A stretch of 64,000 bases of DNA, taken from assembly GCA_036381175.1 (NCBI GenBank), contig DASVDI010000025.1, forward strand, positions 1-64,000, in the 5' to 3' direction. How positions within the stretch are numbered: position 1 is the first letter of the stretch; each line of letters starts with the position of its first letter. The stretch comes from JAJUFS01 sp036381175 (GTDB lineage Bacteria; Pseudomonadota; Gammaproteobacteria; Natronospirales; JAJUFS01). The position numbers and the translations under genes were made by a program. A model generated the notes under the pieces. The model made no database searches. It worked only from the letters and a program-made list of their open reading frames with translations, and had not been told where the DNA came from. This document shows, piece after piece, positions 7,645-16,360 of this stretch.

Positions 7645-8948
7645 TGTTCGGCTTCCGTAATGTTCAGCCCCGCCACCTGCATCAACGCGACGAAGCCGGG
7701 AAATGATGTTTCGATGTTGTCGCAGTCCCGGATTTCCACCGCGCCTGTCGCACAGGTTCCGAGGACGGCAAAACTCATGGCAATGCGATGGTCGCCACGA
7801 CTGTCGATCGTGCCCGCTTGTGGCCGGCCGCCGAAAACACGGATTCCGTCTTCTCGCAATTCATTGCGGATGCCGAGATTCGCGAGTCCCTCCGCCATCG
7901 CCGCCAATCGGTCGCTTTCCTTGACGCGCAATTCCGTTGCGCCGCGCACGACCGTTTCGCCCTCGGCAACCGCCGCGATGGCGAGCAGCACCGGGATTTC
8001 GTCGATGGCGAGCGCGACCTCCGCACCGGAAATTTCAATGCCACTCAACGTGCCGCCGCTTACGGTCACGTCCGCCGCCGGTTCGCCAGAGATTTCACGC
8101 GGATTTTCCAGCGTGACATTCGCGCCCATGCGCGCGAGCAGATCGAGAATTCCCGTCCGGGTCGGATTCACGCCGACGTTGCTGACCATGATGGACGCAC
8201 CTGGATGAATGGCCGCTGCCGCGAACAGGAACGCTGCCGACGAAAGATCGCCAGGCACGGCAATGCTGCCAGGCGAGCGCAAACGAGCGCCGGATTCCAG
8301 GCGCACGGTGTTATCCGTTTTTTTAATCGTCGCGCCAAAGGCGCGCAGCATCCGCTCGGTGTGATCACGCGTTACCGCGGGTTCATGAACGATGACCGCT
8401 TCTTTCGCCGCAAGACCCGCCAGCAGGATCGCGGATTTCACCTGCGCACTCGCGACCGGCATCGGATAATCAATACCGCGCAAAACAGATTTTCCACGCA
8501 CAACAAGCGGTGCTGTCCCGTTAGCCGATGTTTCGATCGCAGCGCCCATGCGTGACAACGGTTGCGTGACGCGTCGCATCGGACGCGAACATAAAGAGGC
8601 ATCGCCAGTCAGCGTCGCCGTCACGTCGAATCCGGCAAGCAGGCCGGTGAGCAAGCGCATGCCGGTTCCCGAGTTGCCGAGATCGAGATCATTTTCCGGT
8701 GCAGTGAATTTTCCATTGCCGCTGACACGGACGCGTGTTGCGTCGATGAATTCGACACCAACGCCGAGCGCGCGCAGCGCATTCGCCGTCGCGCGGCAAT
8801 CGCTGCCGTCCAGGAAATTCTCAATGACAGTTTCACCGCCCGCGGCGGCGGCGAACAACAGCGCGCGATGCGAAATCGATTTGTCGCCGGGAACTGCGTG
8901 CGTTCCCGAAGGCTCCCCGCCTGGCTGCGACAACACGCGTTTCGGCAT
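7641..8948 (-). CDS. aroA: 3-phosphoshikimate 1-carboxyvinyltransferase (EPSP synthase), class II-like
   Basis: AroA condenses shikimate-3-phosphate with PEP, the sixth shikimate-pathway step. The frame opens at a TTG two codons upstream, and I prefer the ATG at 8948 (435 aa). The four motifs used to define class II enzymes are all present: GDKS (21-24), SAQVK (167-171), RDHTE (194-198) and NPTR. The PEP-site segment is LGNSGTGMR, with glycine where the tolerant CP4 enzyme has alanine. The catalytic Asp/Glu region AIDEIPVL and the late RVKESDR and RGDHRIAM motifs are intact. It lies between hisC and cmk; a tyrA often found here is missing. Confidence 0.96.
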   Translation of the reverse strand: MPKRVLSQPGGEPSGTHAVPGDKSISHRALLFAAAAGGETVIENFLDGSDCRATANALRALGVGVEFIDATRVRVSGNGKFTAPENDLDLGNSGTGMRLLTGLLAGFDVTATLTGDASLCSRPMRRVTQPLSRMGAAIETSANGTAPLVVRGKSVLRGIDYPMPVASAQVKSAILLAGLAAKEAVIVHEPAVTRDHTERMLRAFGATIKKTDNTVRLESGARLRSPGSIAVPGDLSSAAFLFAAAAIHPGASIMVSNVGVNPTRTGILDLLARMGANVTLENPREISGEPAADVTVSGGTLSGIEISGAEVALAIDEIPVLLAIAAVAEGETVVRGATELRVKESDRLAAMAEGLANLGIRNELREDGIRVFGGRPQAGTIDSRGDHRIAMSFAVLGTCATGAVEIRDCDNIETSFPGFVALMQVAGLNITEAEQ

Positions 8949-8959
8949 GGTCAACGAAC

Positions 8960-10081
8960 TCAGCGCGCCAGCACTTTTCGAAGCGCAGTGATGAGCCGCT
9001 GGTTTTCTTCGTGCGTGCCGATCGAAATGCGCAAATGTTTCGGCATGCCGTACGGCGCCAACGGACGCGTGATGACGCCTTGCGCAAGGAGCGCGTCGAA
9101 TACCGCTTTACCATCGCCGACATCCACGGTGATGAAATTGCAGACCGACGGAATGTACTTCAGACCGAGTGCTTCATACGCCGCCTGCATCTGCTGCATG
9201 CCTTCGCGATTGAGCGCAACTGTGCGCTCCATGTGCTCGCGATCGGCAAGCGCGGCGACCGCCGCGGCCTGCGCGAGCAGGTTCGGATTGAACGCGAGGC
9301 GCACCCGGTTGAGCAGGTCCGTGATGACGGGATTCGAAAGCGCGTAACCGACACGCAGGCCCGCGAGACCGTACGCCTTCGAGAAAGTACGCAACAGGAT
9401 AAGATTGTCGTATTGCTTCACCAACTCGCTGCCGTCGGTGTAATCCTCGGCATCGACGTATTCCGTGTACGCTTCGTCGAGCACGACGACGACATCCTTC
9501 GGCACGCGATCCATGAAGGCCTTGAGTTCCTGGCCGCTCGCGTAGGTGCCGGTCGGGTTGTTCGGATTTGCAATGAACACCACGCGCGTCGTCTCGTCGA
9601 TCAACGCGAACATCGCATCGAGATCGTGACCGTATGCCTTCTCGTGGCCTTCCGGAAAGGCGTTCGCCACGCGTAGCGTTGCGCCAGCGGCTTTCGAGAC
9701 GATTGCGTAAATCGCAAAGGCATATTGCGAAATGATCGCTGAACGGCCTTCGCCGAGGAACACGCGCGCGATCAGTTCGAGAATGTGATCGGAACCCGAG
9801 CCGAGCGTGATCTGTTGCAATGGCAGCTCATGGAATTCCGCCAGGCGGCGCTTGAGGTCAAAACCGTTGCCGTCCGGGTACAGGCCGACATCGTCGGCCA
9901 GTTGCTTCACCACCTCGATCACCTTCGGACTCGGGCCGAGCGGATTCTCGTTCGAGGCGAGCTTGATGATGTCGTCGATGCCGAGTTCCCGCTGCAATTC
10001 GGAAATCGGCTTGCCAGCCTGGTACGGCGCGAGATCGCGGACGCCTTCAACGGCGAGATCAATGAATCGTTTGTCGCTCAC
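8960..10081 (-). CDS. hisC: Histidinol-phosphate aminotransferase
   Basis: A PLP enzyme of fold type I. HisC converts imidazole-acetol phosphate to histidinol phosphate, and the copy in this cluster often also transaminates aromatic keto acids. Visible motifs are KLASNENPLGPSP near the N-terminus, FIANPNNPTG, the DEAYTEY aspartate/tyrosine pair, and the Schiff-base lysine in RTFSKAYGLAGLRVGY. The open frame starts with TTG inside the serA stop, but GTG at 10081 has AGGGG six bases upstream, giving 373 residues. It is downstream of serA by 17 bases and upstream of aroA, clearly one operon. Confidence 0.94.
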   Translation of the reverse strand: MSDKRFIDLAVEGVRDLAPYQAGKPISELQRELGIDDIIKLASNENPLGPSPKVIEVVKQLADDVGLYPDGNGFDLKRRLAEFHELPLQQITLGSGSDHILELIARVFLGEGRSAIISQYAFAIYAIVSKAAGATLRVANAFPEGHEKAYGHDLDAMFALIDETTRVVFIANPNNPTGTYASGQELKAFMDRVPKDVVVVLDEAYTEYVDAEDYTDGSELVKQYDNLILLRTFSKAYGLAGLRVGYALSNPVITDLLNRVRLAFNPNLLAQAAAVAALADREHMERTVALNREGMQQMQAAYEALGLKYIPSVCNFITVDVGDGKAVFDALLAQGVITRPLAPYGMPKHLRISIGTHEENQRLITALRKVLAR

Positions 10082-10098
10082 GTAAAACCCCTGTCTTT

Positions 10099-11274
10099 TC
10101 AAAGCGTGCGCACATTCAACACACCGTTGATGGAACGAATATTTTCAACCGTCGACGCCGGAACTGGTGCGGCAACGTCAACCATGGTGTAGGCAACCTC
10201 ACCGCGCGACTGGTTGATCATGTCGAGAATATTGAGATCGGCGGATGCCAGCGCGCTCGTTACCTGGCCCAGCATGTTCGGCACATTCGCATTCGCCACC
10301 GCGATGCGAAAACTGTTTTCTGCGCGCGGCAACTTCACGCCGGGGAAATTCACGGCATGGCGAATGTTTCCGTGTTCGAGAAAATCACGCAAGTTGTCCG
10401 CGACCATGACCGCGCAGTTTTCTTCGGCTTCAAGCGTTGATGCGCCAAGGTGCGGCAGCGCGATGACGCCTTGAGTCTGCAGCAACCGTGCGTCCGGAAA
10501 ATCCGTCACGTAGGCGTGCAGGTTTCCATTATTCAGCGCCTCGAGCACCGCGTCGTCATCCACGATACCGTCGCGCGCGAAATTCAGGATAACCGCGTGC
10601 TTCGGCATCAGCCTCAATCGCGATGCATTCACGATGCCTCGCGTCGCATCGACCAGCGGCACGTGCACGGTCACGACATCGGATTTCGAAAACAGTTCGT
10701 CCAGGCTCAATGCCTGCTGCACGTCGGATGACAACTGCCAGGCGCGCTCGACGGTGAGTTGCGGATCGAAACCGATGACGCGCATGCCGAGATCACGCGC
10801 GGCATTCGCAACCTGCACGCCGATGGCGCCAAGGCCGATCACGCCCAGCGTCTTGCCGGGCAACTCGAAACCGGTGAACTGCTTCTTGCCTTTTTCGACG
10901 GCGGCGTGAATTTCTTCATCGCTGCCGGACAACTGCCTGGCGTAGTCCCACGCGCCCGGAATGTTGCGAGCCGCGAGCAGGATTCCCGCGATCACGAGTT
11001 CCTTGACGGCATTCGCGTTCGCGCCCGGCGCGTTGAAAACGGGAATGCCGCGTTTGGTCATTGCATCGATGGGAATATTGTTCACGCCGGCGCCGGCGCG
11101 TGCGACGGCTTTTACCGTCGCCGGAATTTCCCTGTCGTGCATGTTCGCGGAGCGCAGGATCACGGCATCGGGATGACCGATCTCCGAAGCGATTTCGTAA
11201 CGTTCGCGCGGCAAGCGGTCCAGCCCCACGGTCGCAATATTGTTGAGCGTGAGAATGCGGAAACGATCAGCCAT
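10099..11274 (-). CDS. serA: D-3-phosphoglycerate dehydrogenase, short ACT-domain form
   Basis: SerA oxidises 3-phosphoglycerate to 3-phosphohydroxypyruvate, the substrate of the SerC encoded just upstream. The 391 residues hold a D-2-hydroxyacid dehydrogenase core with the NAD loop GLGAIG (147-152), catalytic Arg234 (NFARDGIV) and His275 (ALPHLGAST), and a C-terminal ACT domain (from about 318). The segment that reads FPTEP with the catalytic Glu in E. coli SerA is TDFPDARLL here, as in the short forms ending with a VNFP linker. The ATG at 11274 overlaps serC by 8 bases. It occupies the place where pheA usually lies in this supra-operon. Confidence 0.88.
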   Translation of the reverse strand: MADRFRILTLNNIATVGLDRLPRERYEIASEIGHPDAVILRSANMHDREIPATVKAVARAGAGVNNIPIDAMTKRGIPVFNAPGANANAVKELVIAGILLAARNIPGAWDYARQLSGSDEEIHAAVEKGKKQFTGFELPGKTLGVIGLGAIGVQVANAARDLGMRVIGFDPQLTVERAWQLSSDVQQALSLDELFSKSDVVTVHVPLVDATRGIVNASRLRLMPKHAVILNFARDGIVDDDAVLEALNNGNLHAYVTDFPDARLLQTQGVIALPHLGASTLEAEENCAVMVADNLRDFLEHGNIRHAVNFPGVKLPRAENSFRIAVANANVPNMLGQVTSALASADLNILDMINQSRGEVAYTMVDVAAPVPASTVENIRSINGVLNVRTL

Positions 11275-12349
11275 GTCGCTGCTCGAAGCCGCGCATGAAA
11301 TCGACCAGCGCGTCCACGCCGGCTTCCGGCATGGCGTTGTAGATGGATGCACGCATGCCGCCGACGGCGCGATGTCCTGCGAGGTTTTTCAGGCCGGCAT
11401 TGTCTGCTTCTTCAAGAAAAACATTGTCGAGATCCGGTGTGGCGAGCGTGAACGGCACATTCATGCGTGAGCGATTTTCCGGTGCAACGGGATTGGCATA
11501 GAAATCCGACGCATCGATGAATCCGTACAACTTTTCCGACTTGCGGATGTTCACCTTTTCCATTGCCGCGACGCCGCCCTGTTCCTTCAGCCATTGGAAG
11601 ACGAGCCCGGCGAGATACCAGGGATAGGTCGGCGGCGTGTTGTACATGGAGCCCGCTTTCGCATGCGCTTCGTAATCCAGCATCGACGGCAGGTGTTCCG
11701 GGAAATGCCCGATCAGATCGTCGCGTACGATCACGACGGTGAGTCCCGCCGGACCGATATTTTTCTGCGCACCGGCGTAGATGACACCGAACTTTGCAAC
11801 ATCAATCGGCCGGGAAAGAATGTTCGATGACATGTCCGCAACAAGCGGGACGTTGCCGACATCGGGAATCTCGTGGAATTCCACGCCGTGAATCGTTTCG
11901 TTCGGCGTGTAATGCACATACGCCGCATTCGAATCCAGCTTCCACTGTGTCGAGTCCGGAAGACACGAATATTTTTCCGCTTCGGTATCAACGGCAAGAT
12001 TGATCGTGCAGAAGCGTTTCGCTTCCTCGACAGCCTTCGCCGACCAGTGTCCCGTGCGAAAGTAATCCGCGCGCTTCTTTTCTCGCAGCAGGTTCAGCGG
12101 CACCATGTCGTATTGCAGAGTCGCACCACCCTGCAGGAACAGCACCTTGTAGTTCGATGGAATCGAGAGAAGTTCGCGCAGGTCAGCTTCGGCGCGCTCG
12201 GCGATGGTGAGAAAGGCCTTCGACCGGTGCGACATTTCCATCGCGGAAAGTCCGCTGCCATTCACGTCGAGGAATTCTTCCTTCGCGCGCTGCATGACAT
12301 CGGCGGGCAGCGCGGCGGGACCGGCGCTGAAGTTGTATATCTCGCTCAT
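11267..12349 (-). CDS. serC: Phosphoserine aminotransferase
   Basis: SerC makes 3-phosphoserine from 3-phosphohydroxypyruvate with glutamate, and also acts on the homologous pyridoxal 5-phosphate precursor. The 360 residues match the family (362 in E. coli). The N-terminal IYNFSAGPAALP is diagnostic, and the PLP lysine lies in GVIYAGAQKNIGPAGL. GGGGGAG lies five bases before the ATG. It is the second gene after gyrA as in most gammaproteobacteria and overlaps serA by 8 bases, linking two consecutive serine-pathway steps. Confidence 0.96.
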   Translation of the reverse strand: MSEIYNFSAGPAALPADVMQRAKEEFLDVNGSGLSAMEMSHRSKAFLTIAERAEADLRELLSIPSNYKVLFLQGGATLQYDMVPLNLLREKKRADYFRTGHWSAKAVEEAKRFCTINLAVDTEAEKYSCLPDSTQWKLDSNAAYVHYTPNETIHGVEFHEIPDVGNVPLVADMSSNILSRPIDVAKFGVIYAGAQKNIGPAGLTVVIVRDDLIGHFPEHLPSMLDYEAHAKAGSMYNTPPTYPWYLAGLVFQWLKEQGGVAAMEKVNIRKSEKLYGFIDASDFYANPVAPENRSRMNVPFTLATPDLDNVFLEEADNAGLKNLAGHRAVGGMRASIYNAMPEAGVDALVDFMRGFEQRHG

Positions 12350-12369
12350 CGAAGCTCCCCCGACGGGAA

Positions 12370-12411
12370 AATGGACAGGATTAACAGGATTTTTCAGAAT
12401 TGACAGGATTC
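12370..12411. repeat. Dispersed GACAGGATTAACAGGATT repeat, left arm (serC-gyrA gap)
   Basis: ATGGACAGGATTAACAGGAT followed by TTTTCAG and GACAGGATT lies in the gap between gyrA and serC. Twenty-two bases (12370-12391) are identical to the repeat at 31135-31156 and, inverted, to that at 22661-22682. An opposite-oriented relative at 12491-12534 makes an imperfect inverted repeat around about 80 bp. Confidence 0.85.
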
Positions 12412-12490
12412 TTGTTCATGAGCTTCGCATCGTTGCGCCGATTTCAATCAACGCCGGTACCAATATCAGAAGCCCATTCATCCAATAAGA

Positions 12491-12534
12491 AAATCCTATT
12501 AATCCTGCTTATAAATCCTGTAAATCCTGTCCAT
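12491..12534. repeat. Dispersed AATCCTG repeat, right arm (serC-gyrA gap)
   Basis: A short series of ATCCT units (AATCCTATTAATCCTGC, then AAATCCTGTAAATCCTGTCC) ends in CCAT, the inverse of the arm at 12370-12411. It ends three bases before the gyrA stop codon. The enclosed sequence has no gene. Confidence 0.8.
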
Positions 12535-12536
12535 TC

Positions 12537-15080
12537 TTATTCCTCTTCATCCTCGTCCACCGGCTCGATGCGCTGGACACCGGTCAGTCGCTCGCCTTCA
12601 GAGACGCGAATCAGCCGAACGCCCTGCGTGTTGCGTCCGTAAACGGAAATGTCCGCGACGGACGTGCGCACCAGCGTGCCAATGTCGGAAATCAGCATGA
12701 TTTCATCGTCTTCGCTGACCAGTCGTGCGCCGATGACGCTGCCGTTGCGTTCGTTGGCCTGGATGGAAATCACGCCCTGCCCGCCACGACCCTGCAGAGG
12801 ATAATCCGTGGTCAGGGTGCGCTTGCCGTAACCGTTTTCGGTCGCGGTAAGAATGAAACCTTCATCGATAATGATGAGCGCGGTAACGCGCTCGTCTTTC
12901 GCGAGGCGAATGCCGCGCACGCCGGCTGCCGTGCGGCCCATCGCGCGCACGTCTTCCTCGTTGAAGCGAATGCCCTTGCCGTTCGAAGCTTGCAGGAACA
13001 CGTCCTGCTTGCCGTCAGTGAGCGCAACGCCGACGAGACGATCGTCGTCACGCAGATCAATGGCGATGATGCCGTTGCTGCGCGGACGCGAGAATTGTTC
13101 CAGCGGCGTTTTCTTGACCGTACCGGATGTCGTCGCGAAGAAAATGAAATGGTCGTCGTCGTACTCGCGCACCGGCAGGATGGCGTTGATGCGTTCATCG
13201 GATTCCATCGGCAGCAGGTTCACCAGCGGCTTGCCGCGCGCGCCACGACCCGCCATCGGCAACTGGTAAACCTTCAGCCAGTAGCACTTGCCACGATTCG
13301 AAAAACAGAGAATCGTGTCGTGCGTGTTCGCAATGAACAGCTTGTCGACGAAATCCTCTTCCTTCATCGACGTTGCCGACTTGCCGCGACCGCCGCGCTT
13401 CTGCGCGCGATAGGTGTCCAGCGGCTGCGCTTTCGCGTAACCCTGGTGCGACAGCGTCACGACCACGTCCTCCTCGGAAATCAGGTCTTCCAGCGACAGC
13501 TCGCTCTGGTTCGCGATGATTTCAGTGCGGCGGTCGTCACCGTACTGTTCGCGGATTTCCGTCAGCTCGTCGCGAATCACCTGCATGAGACGTTTGTCAT
13601 CCAGCAGGATTTCACGCAGGTCGCGGATCTTCTCGAGCAGGTCCTTGTACTCGTTGACGATCTTGTCCTGCTCAAGTCCGGTCAGACGATGCAGGCGCAA
13701 TTCGAGAATCGCCTGCGCCTGGTTCTCGGACAAGTGGTATGCGCCTTCGACCAGCCCGAATTCCTTGCCCAGGCCATCCGGCCGCGAGGCTTCCGCGCCT
13801 GCACGCGCGAGCATGTCGCGGACCTCGCCCGCCTCCCACGCACGCGCGATGAGTCCCGCCTTCGCCTCGGCCGGACTCGGACTCCTTTTAATAAGCTCGA
13901 TGATGGCATCGATGTTCGCGAGCGCGACAGCAAGGCCTTCCAGCACATGTGCGCGTTCGCGCGCCTTGCGCAGATCGAAAATCGTGCGGCGGGTGACGAC
14001 CTCGCGACGATGCCGGATGAACGCTTCGAGCAGCTGCTTGAGATTGAGCAACTTCGGCTGGCCATCGACGAGTGCCACGGTGTTGATGCCGAACACGCTC
14101 TGCATCGCCGTCTGCTGGTAGAGATTGTTCAGCAGCACGTCGGAGTTCTCGCCGCGCTTCAGTTCGATGACGATGCGCATGCCATCCTTGTCGGATTCGT
14201 CGCGCAGGCCGGAAATGCCTTCGAGCTTCTTGTCCTTCACCAGCTCGGCAATGCGTTCGATCAGCCGCGCCTTGTTCACCTGGTACGGCAGTTCGGTGAC
14301 GATGATCGTCTCGCGGCCATTCTTCTCGTCGGTTTCGATCTCGGTGCGCGCGCGCATGTAAATGCGCCCGCGTCCGGTTGCATAGGCTTCCTGGATGCCA
14401 CGCGCGCCGTTGATGATGCCTGCCGTCGGGAAGTCCGGTCCGGGAATGATCTGCATGAGATCGGCAATGCCGAGTTCAGGCTGGTCGATCAGCGCGACAC
14501 AGCCGTCAACGACTTCGCGCAGGTTGTGCGGCGGAATGTTCGTCGCCATGCCGACCGCGATGCCGGATGAACCGTTGATGAGGAGGTTCGGCAGCTTCGT
14601 CGGCAGGACCGCTGGTTCCCACTCGGATTCGTCGTAGTTCGGAACGAAATCGACGGTTTCCTTTTCGAGGTCCGCGAGCAGTTCGTGCGCGATCTTCGCC
14701 ATGCGCACTTCGGTGTAACGCATCGCCGCCGCGGAATCGCCGTCGATGGAACCGAAGTTGCCTTGTCCATCGACGAGCATGTAGCGCATCGAGAACGGCT
14801 GCGCCAGGCGCACCATGGTGTCGTACACCGCGGAGTCGCCGTGCGGATGGTATTTACCGATCACGTCACCGACGATGCGCGCCGATTTCTTGTACGGCTT
14901 GTTGAAATCGTTGCCGAGTTCCTTCATCGCGAACAGCACGCGGCGATGAACCGGCTTGAGACCATCTCGAACGTCGGGAAGCGCCCGGCCCACGATCACG
15001 CTCATGGCGTAATCGAGGTAGGACTGTTTCATTTCGTCTTCGAGATTGACGGAGGATATTTCGCGGGCGATTTCGGCCAT
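12537..15080 (-). CDS. gyrA: DNA gyrase subunit A
   Basis: GyrA cleaves and rejoins DNA in the gyrase A2B2 complex that introduces negative supercoils. The 847 residues start MAEIAREISSVNLEDEMKQS. The quinolone region reads HPHGDSAVYDT with Ser83 and Asp87 in E. coli numbering, the susceptible state, and the active tyrosine is in AAMRYTE. The C-terminal DNA-wrapping domain contains a GyrA box (QKRGGRGK near residue 560), and the tail is acidic (EPVDEDEEE). AAGGAAAG lies upstream of the ATG. It is the first gene of the block running to rpsA, separated from serC by a repeat-filled 187-bp gap. Confidence 0.97.
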   Translation of the reverse strand: MAEIAREISSVNLEDEMKQSYLDYAMSVIVGRALPDVRDGLKPVHRRVLFAMKELGNDFNKPYKKSARIVGDVIGKYHPHGDSAVYDTMVRLAQPFSMRYMLVDGQGNFGSIDGDSAAAMRYTEVRMAKIAHELLADLEKETVDFVPNYDESEWEPAVLPTKLPNLLINGSSGIAVGMATNIPPHNLREVVDGCVALIDQPELGIADLMQIIPGPDFPTAGIINGARGIQEAYATGRGRIYMRARTEIETDEKNGRETIIVTELPYQVNKARLIERIAELVKDKKLEGISGLRDESDKDGMRIVIELKRGENSDVLLNNLYQQTAMQSVFGINTVALVDGQPKLLNLKQLLEAFIRHRREVVTRRTIFDLRKARERAHVLEGLAVALANIDAIIELIKRSPSPAEAKAGLIARAWEAGEVRDMLARAGAEASRPDGLGKEFGLVEGAYHLSENQAQAILELRLHRLTGLEQDKIVNEYKDLLEKIRDLREILLDDKRLMQVIRDELTEIREQYGDDRRTEIIANQSELSLEDLISEEDVVVTLSHQGYAKAQPLDTYRAQKRGGRGKSATSMKEEDFVDKLFIANTHDTILCFSNRGKCYWLKVYQLPMAGRGARGKPLVNLLPMESDERINAILPVREYDDDHFIFFATTSGTVKKTPLEQFSRPRSNGIIAIDLRDDDRLVGVALTDGKQDVFLQASNGKGIRFNEEDVRAMGRTAAGVRGIRLAKDERVTALIIIDEGFILTATENGYGKRTLTTDYPLQGRGGQGVISIQANERNGSVIGARLVSEDDEIMLISDIGTLVRTSVADISVYGRNTQGVRLIRVSEGERLTGVQRIEPVDEDEEE

Positions 15081-15183
15081 GCGGCGGGTCGCTTTCCTTG
15101 TTGAATTCGGAGGTTGTGCCCGACGAAAAATGCGGGCACATCAAGCCGCAAATATTACCACAGCGCGCCCTTTCGACCCACTT

Positions 15184-16227
15184 TTACCGTGTTGAATTCA
15201 CACCGGAAAACAGCGCGTTCATCGTCTCGCGCGATGGCCGTTCGACAACGCCGTGATCGGTGACGATGAGATCGATGAATTGCGCCGGCGTGACATCAAA
15301 AGCAGGATTTTCGACCGTGATTCCCGGCGGTGCCTCGCTGAGTCCCGCCGCGCGCAGGATTTCTTCGCCAGCACGCATTTCAATGGGGATTTCTTCGCCA
15401 CTTGTGATGCGCATGTCGATGCTGGAGACCGGAGCCACAACCATCACTTTCGCGCCGTGAGCGCGCGCAAGCACGGCGAGCGCGTAAGTGCCGATCTTGT
15501 TCGCCGTGTCACCGTTCGCCGCGATCCGGTCCGCGCCCACGATCAGCCAGTCGATGCCGGTGCTTTTCATCACATGCGCCGCCGCACCTTCCGTGACCAG
15601 GCTCGCGGCAATCCCTTCACGCGAGAGCTCCCAGATGGTCAATCGCGCGCCCTGCATCCAGGGCCGGGTTTCGGTGGCATGCACGCTCGCGAGCTTGCCG
15701 TCGGCGTGCGCGCGGCGAATCACGCCGAGCGCCGTACCGATCCCGCCGGTCGCCAGCGCGCCGGTATTGCAATGCGTCAGGACGCGACTGCCATGTTCTA
15801 GGCGCGCCGCGCCCAGCCCGGCCATGCGCCGGTTCTGCGCCAGGTCTTCGTCCTGGATCACCCGCGCCTCGGCTTCCAGCGCCGTTGCGAGATCTGCCAG
15901 TGGAGCAGCATTCAAGGCGACTTCCATCCGGTCCAGCGTCCAGCGAAGGTTGACGGCTGTCGGCCGTGCTGCGGCCAGCGCGGGCAAGGCCTCGCGAACC
16001 GCCGCCTCGCCGCCCTTTTGCGCGGCCAGCACCACGCCCCACGCGGCGGCAATCCCGATGGCCGGGGCACCGCGAACCGCCATGTCGCGAATTGCCATGG
16101 CAACGCCATCGGCATTGTCGAGTTCAAGCCAGGTTTCCGTGGCGGGCAGCGCGCGCTGGTCGAGCAGCAACAGATGGTTTCCGTTCCAGCGGAGCGGGCA
16201 AAAGGCATCGGTTTGCGGGGAGTTCAT
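15184..16227 (-). CDS. mtnA: S-methyl-5-thioribose-1-phosphate isomerase
   Basis: MtnA converts 5-methylthioribose-1-phosphate to the ribulose form in methionine salvage. VRGAPAIGIAAAWG, the catalytic cysteine in THCNTGALATGGIGTALG and the catalytic aspartate in VGADRIAANGDTANKIGTYALA mark the eIF2B-like family. The open frame begins 26 codons upstream, but the ATG at 16227 (MNSPQTDAFCPLRW) gives the normal length of 347 residues. It lies between gyrA and mtaD, matching Pseudomonas. The later salvage genes mtnB, C and D are not in the window. Confidence 0.94.
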   Translation of the reverse strand: MNSPQTDAFCPLRWNGNHLLLLDQRALPATETWLELDNADGVAMAIRDMAVRGAPAIGIAAAWGVVLAAQKGGEAAVREALPALAAARPTAVNLRWTLDRMEVALNAAPLADLATALEAEARVIQDEDLAQNRRMAGLGAARLEHGSRVLTHCNTGALATGGIGTALGVIRRAHADGKLASVHATETRPWMQGARLTIWELSREGIAASLVTEGAAAHVMKSTGIDWLIVGADRIAANGDTANKIGTYALAVLARAHGAKVMVVAPVSSIDMRITSGEEIPIEMRAGEEILRAAGLSEAPPGITVENPAFDVTPAQFIDLIVTDHGVVERPSRETMNALFSGVNSTR

Positions 16228-16360
16228 TGAGGCAATCCAGTATTCGGCGAAGCGTGAAAAGCGGGTTGTGGCTGAATTTTCAATATATTGTCTGGTATAT
16301 TCCATCGAATTCCGGGCAAATCAAGACAACCGGGAACCGAAGGACGGGGCCAAAAATATC

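Noticed and set aside
12370..12534. Short direct repeats that might be a CRISPR array
   Set aside because: Units are 9-20 bases, imperfect and inverted, with no regular unique spacers and no cas genes in the window.
12990..14570. Open frame of 526 codons opposite gyrA
   Set aside because: Shadow of gyrA codons; no start signal and no domain.
12537..15080. Quinolone-resistance mutations in gyrA
   Set aside because: The region reads HPHGDSAVYDT with Ser83 and Asp87, the wild-type residues.
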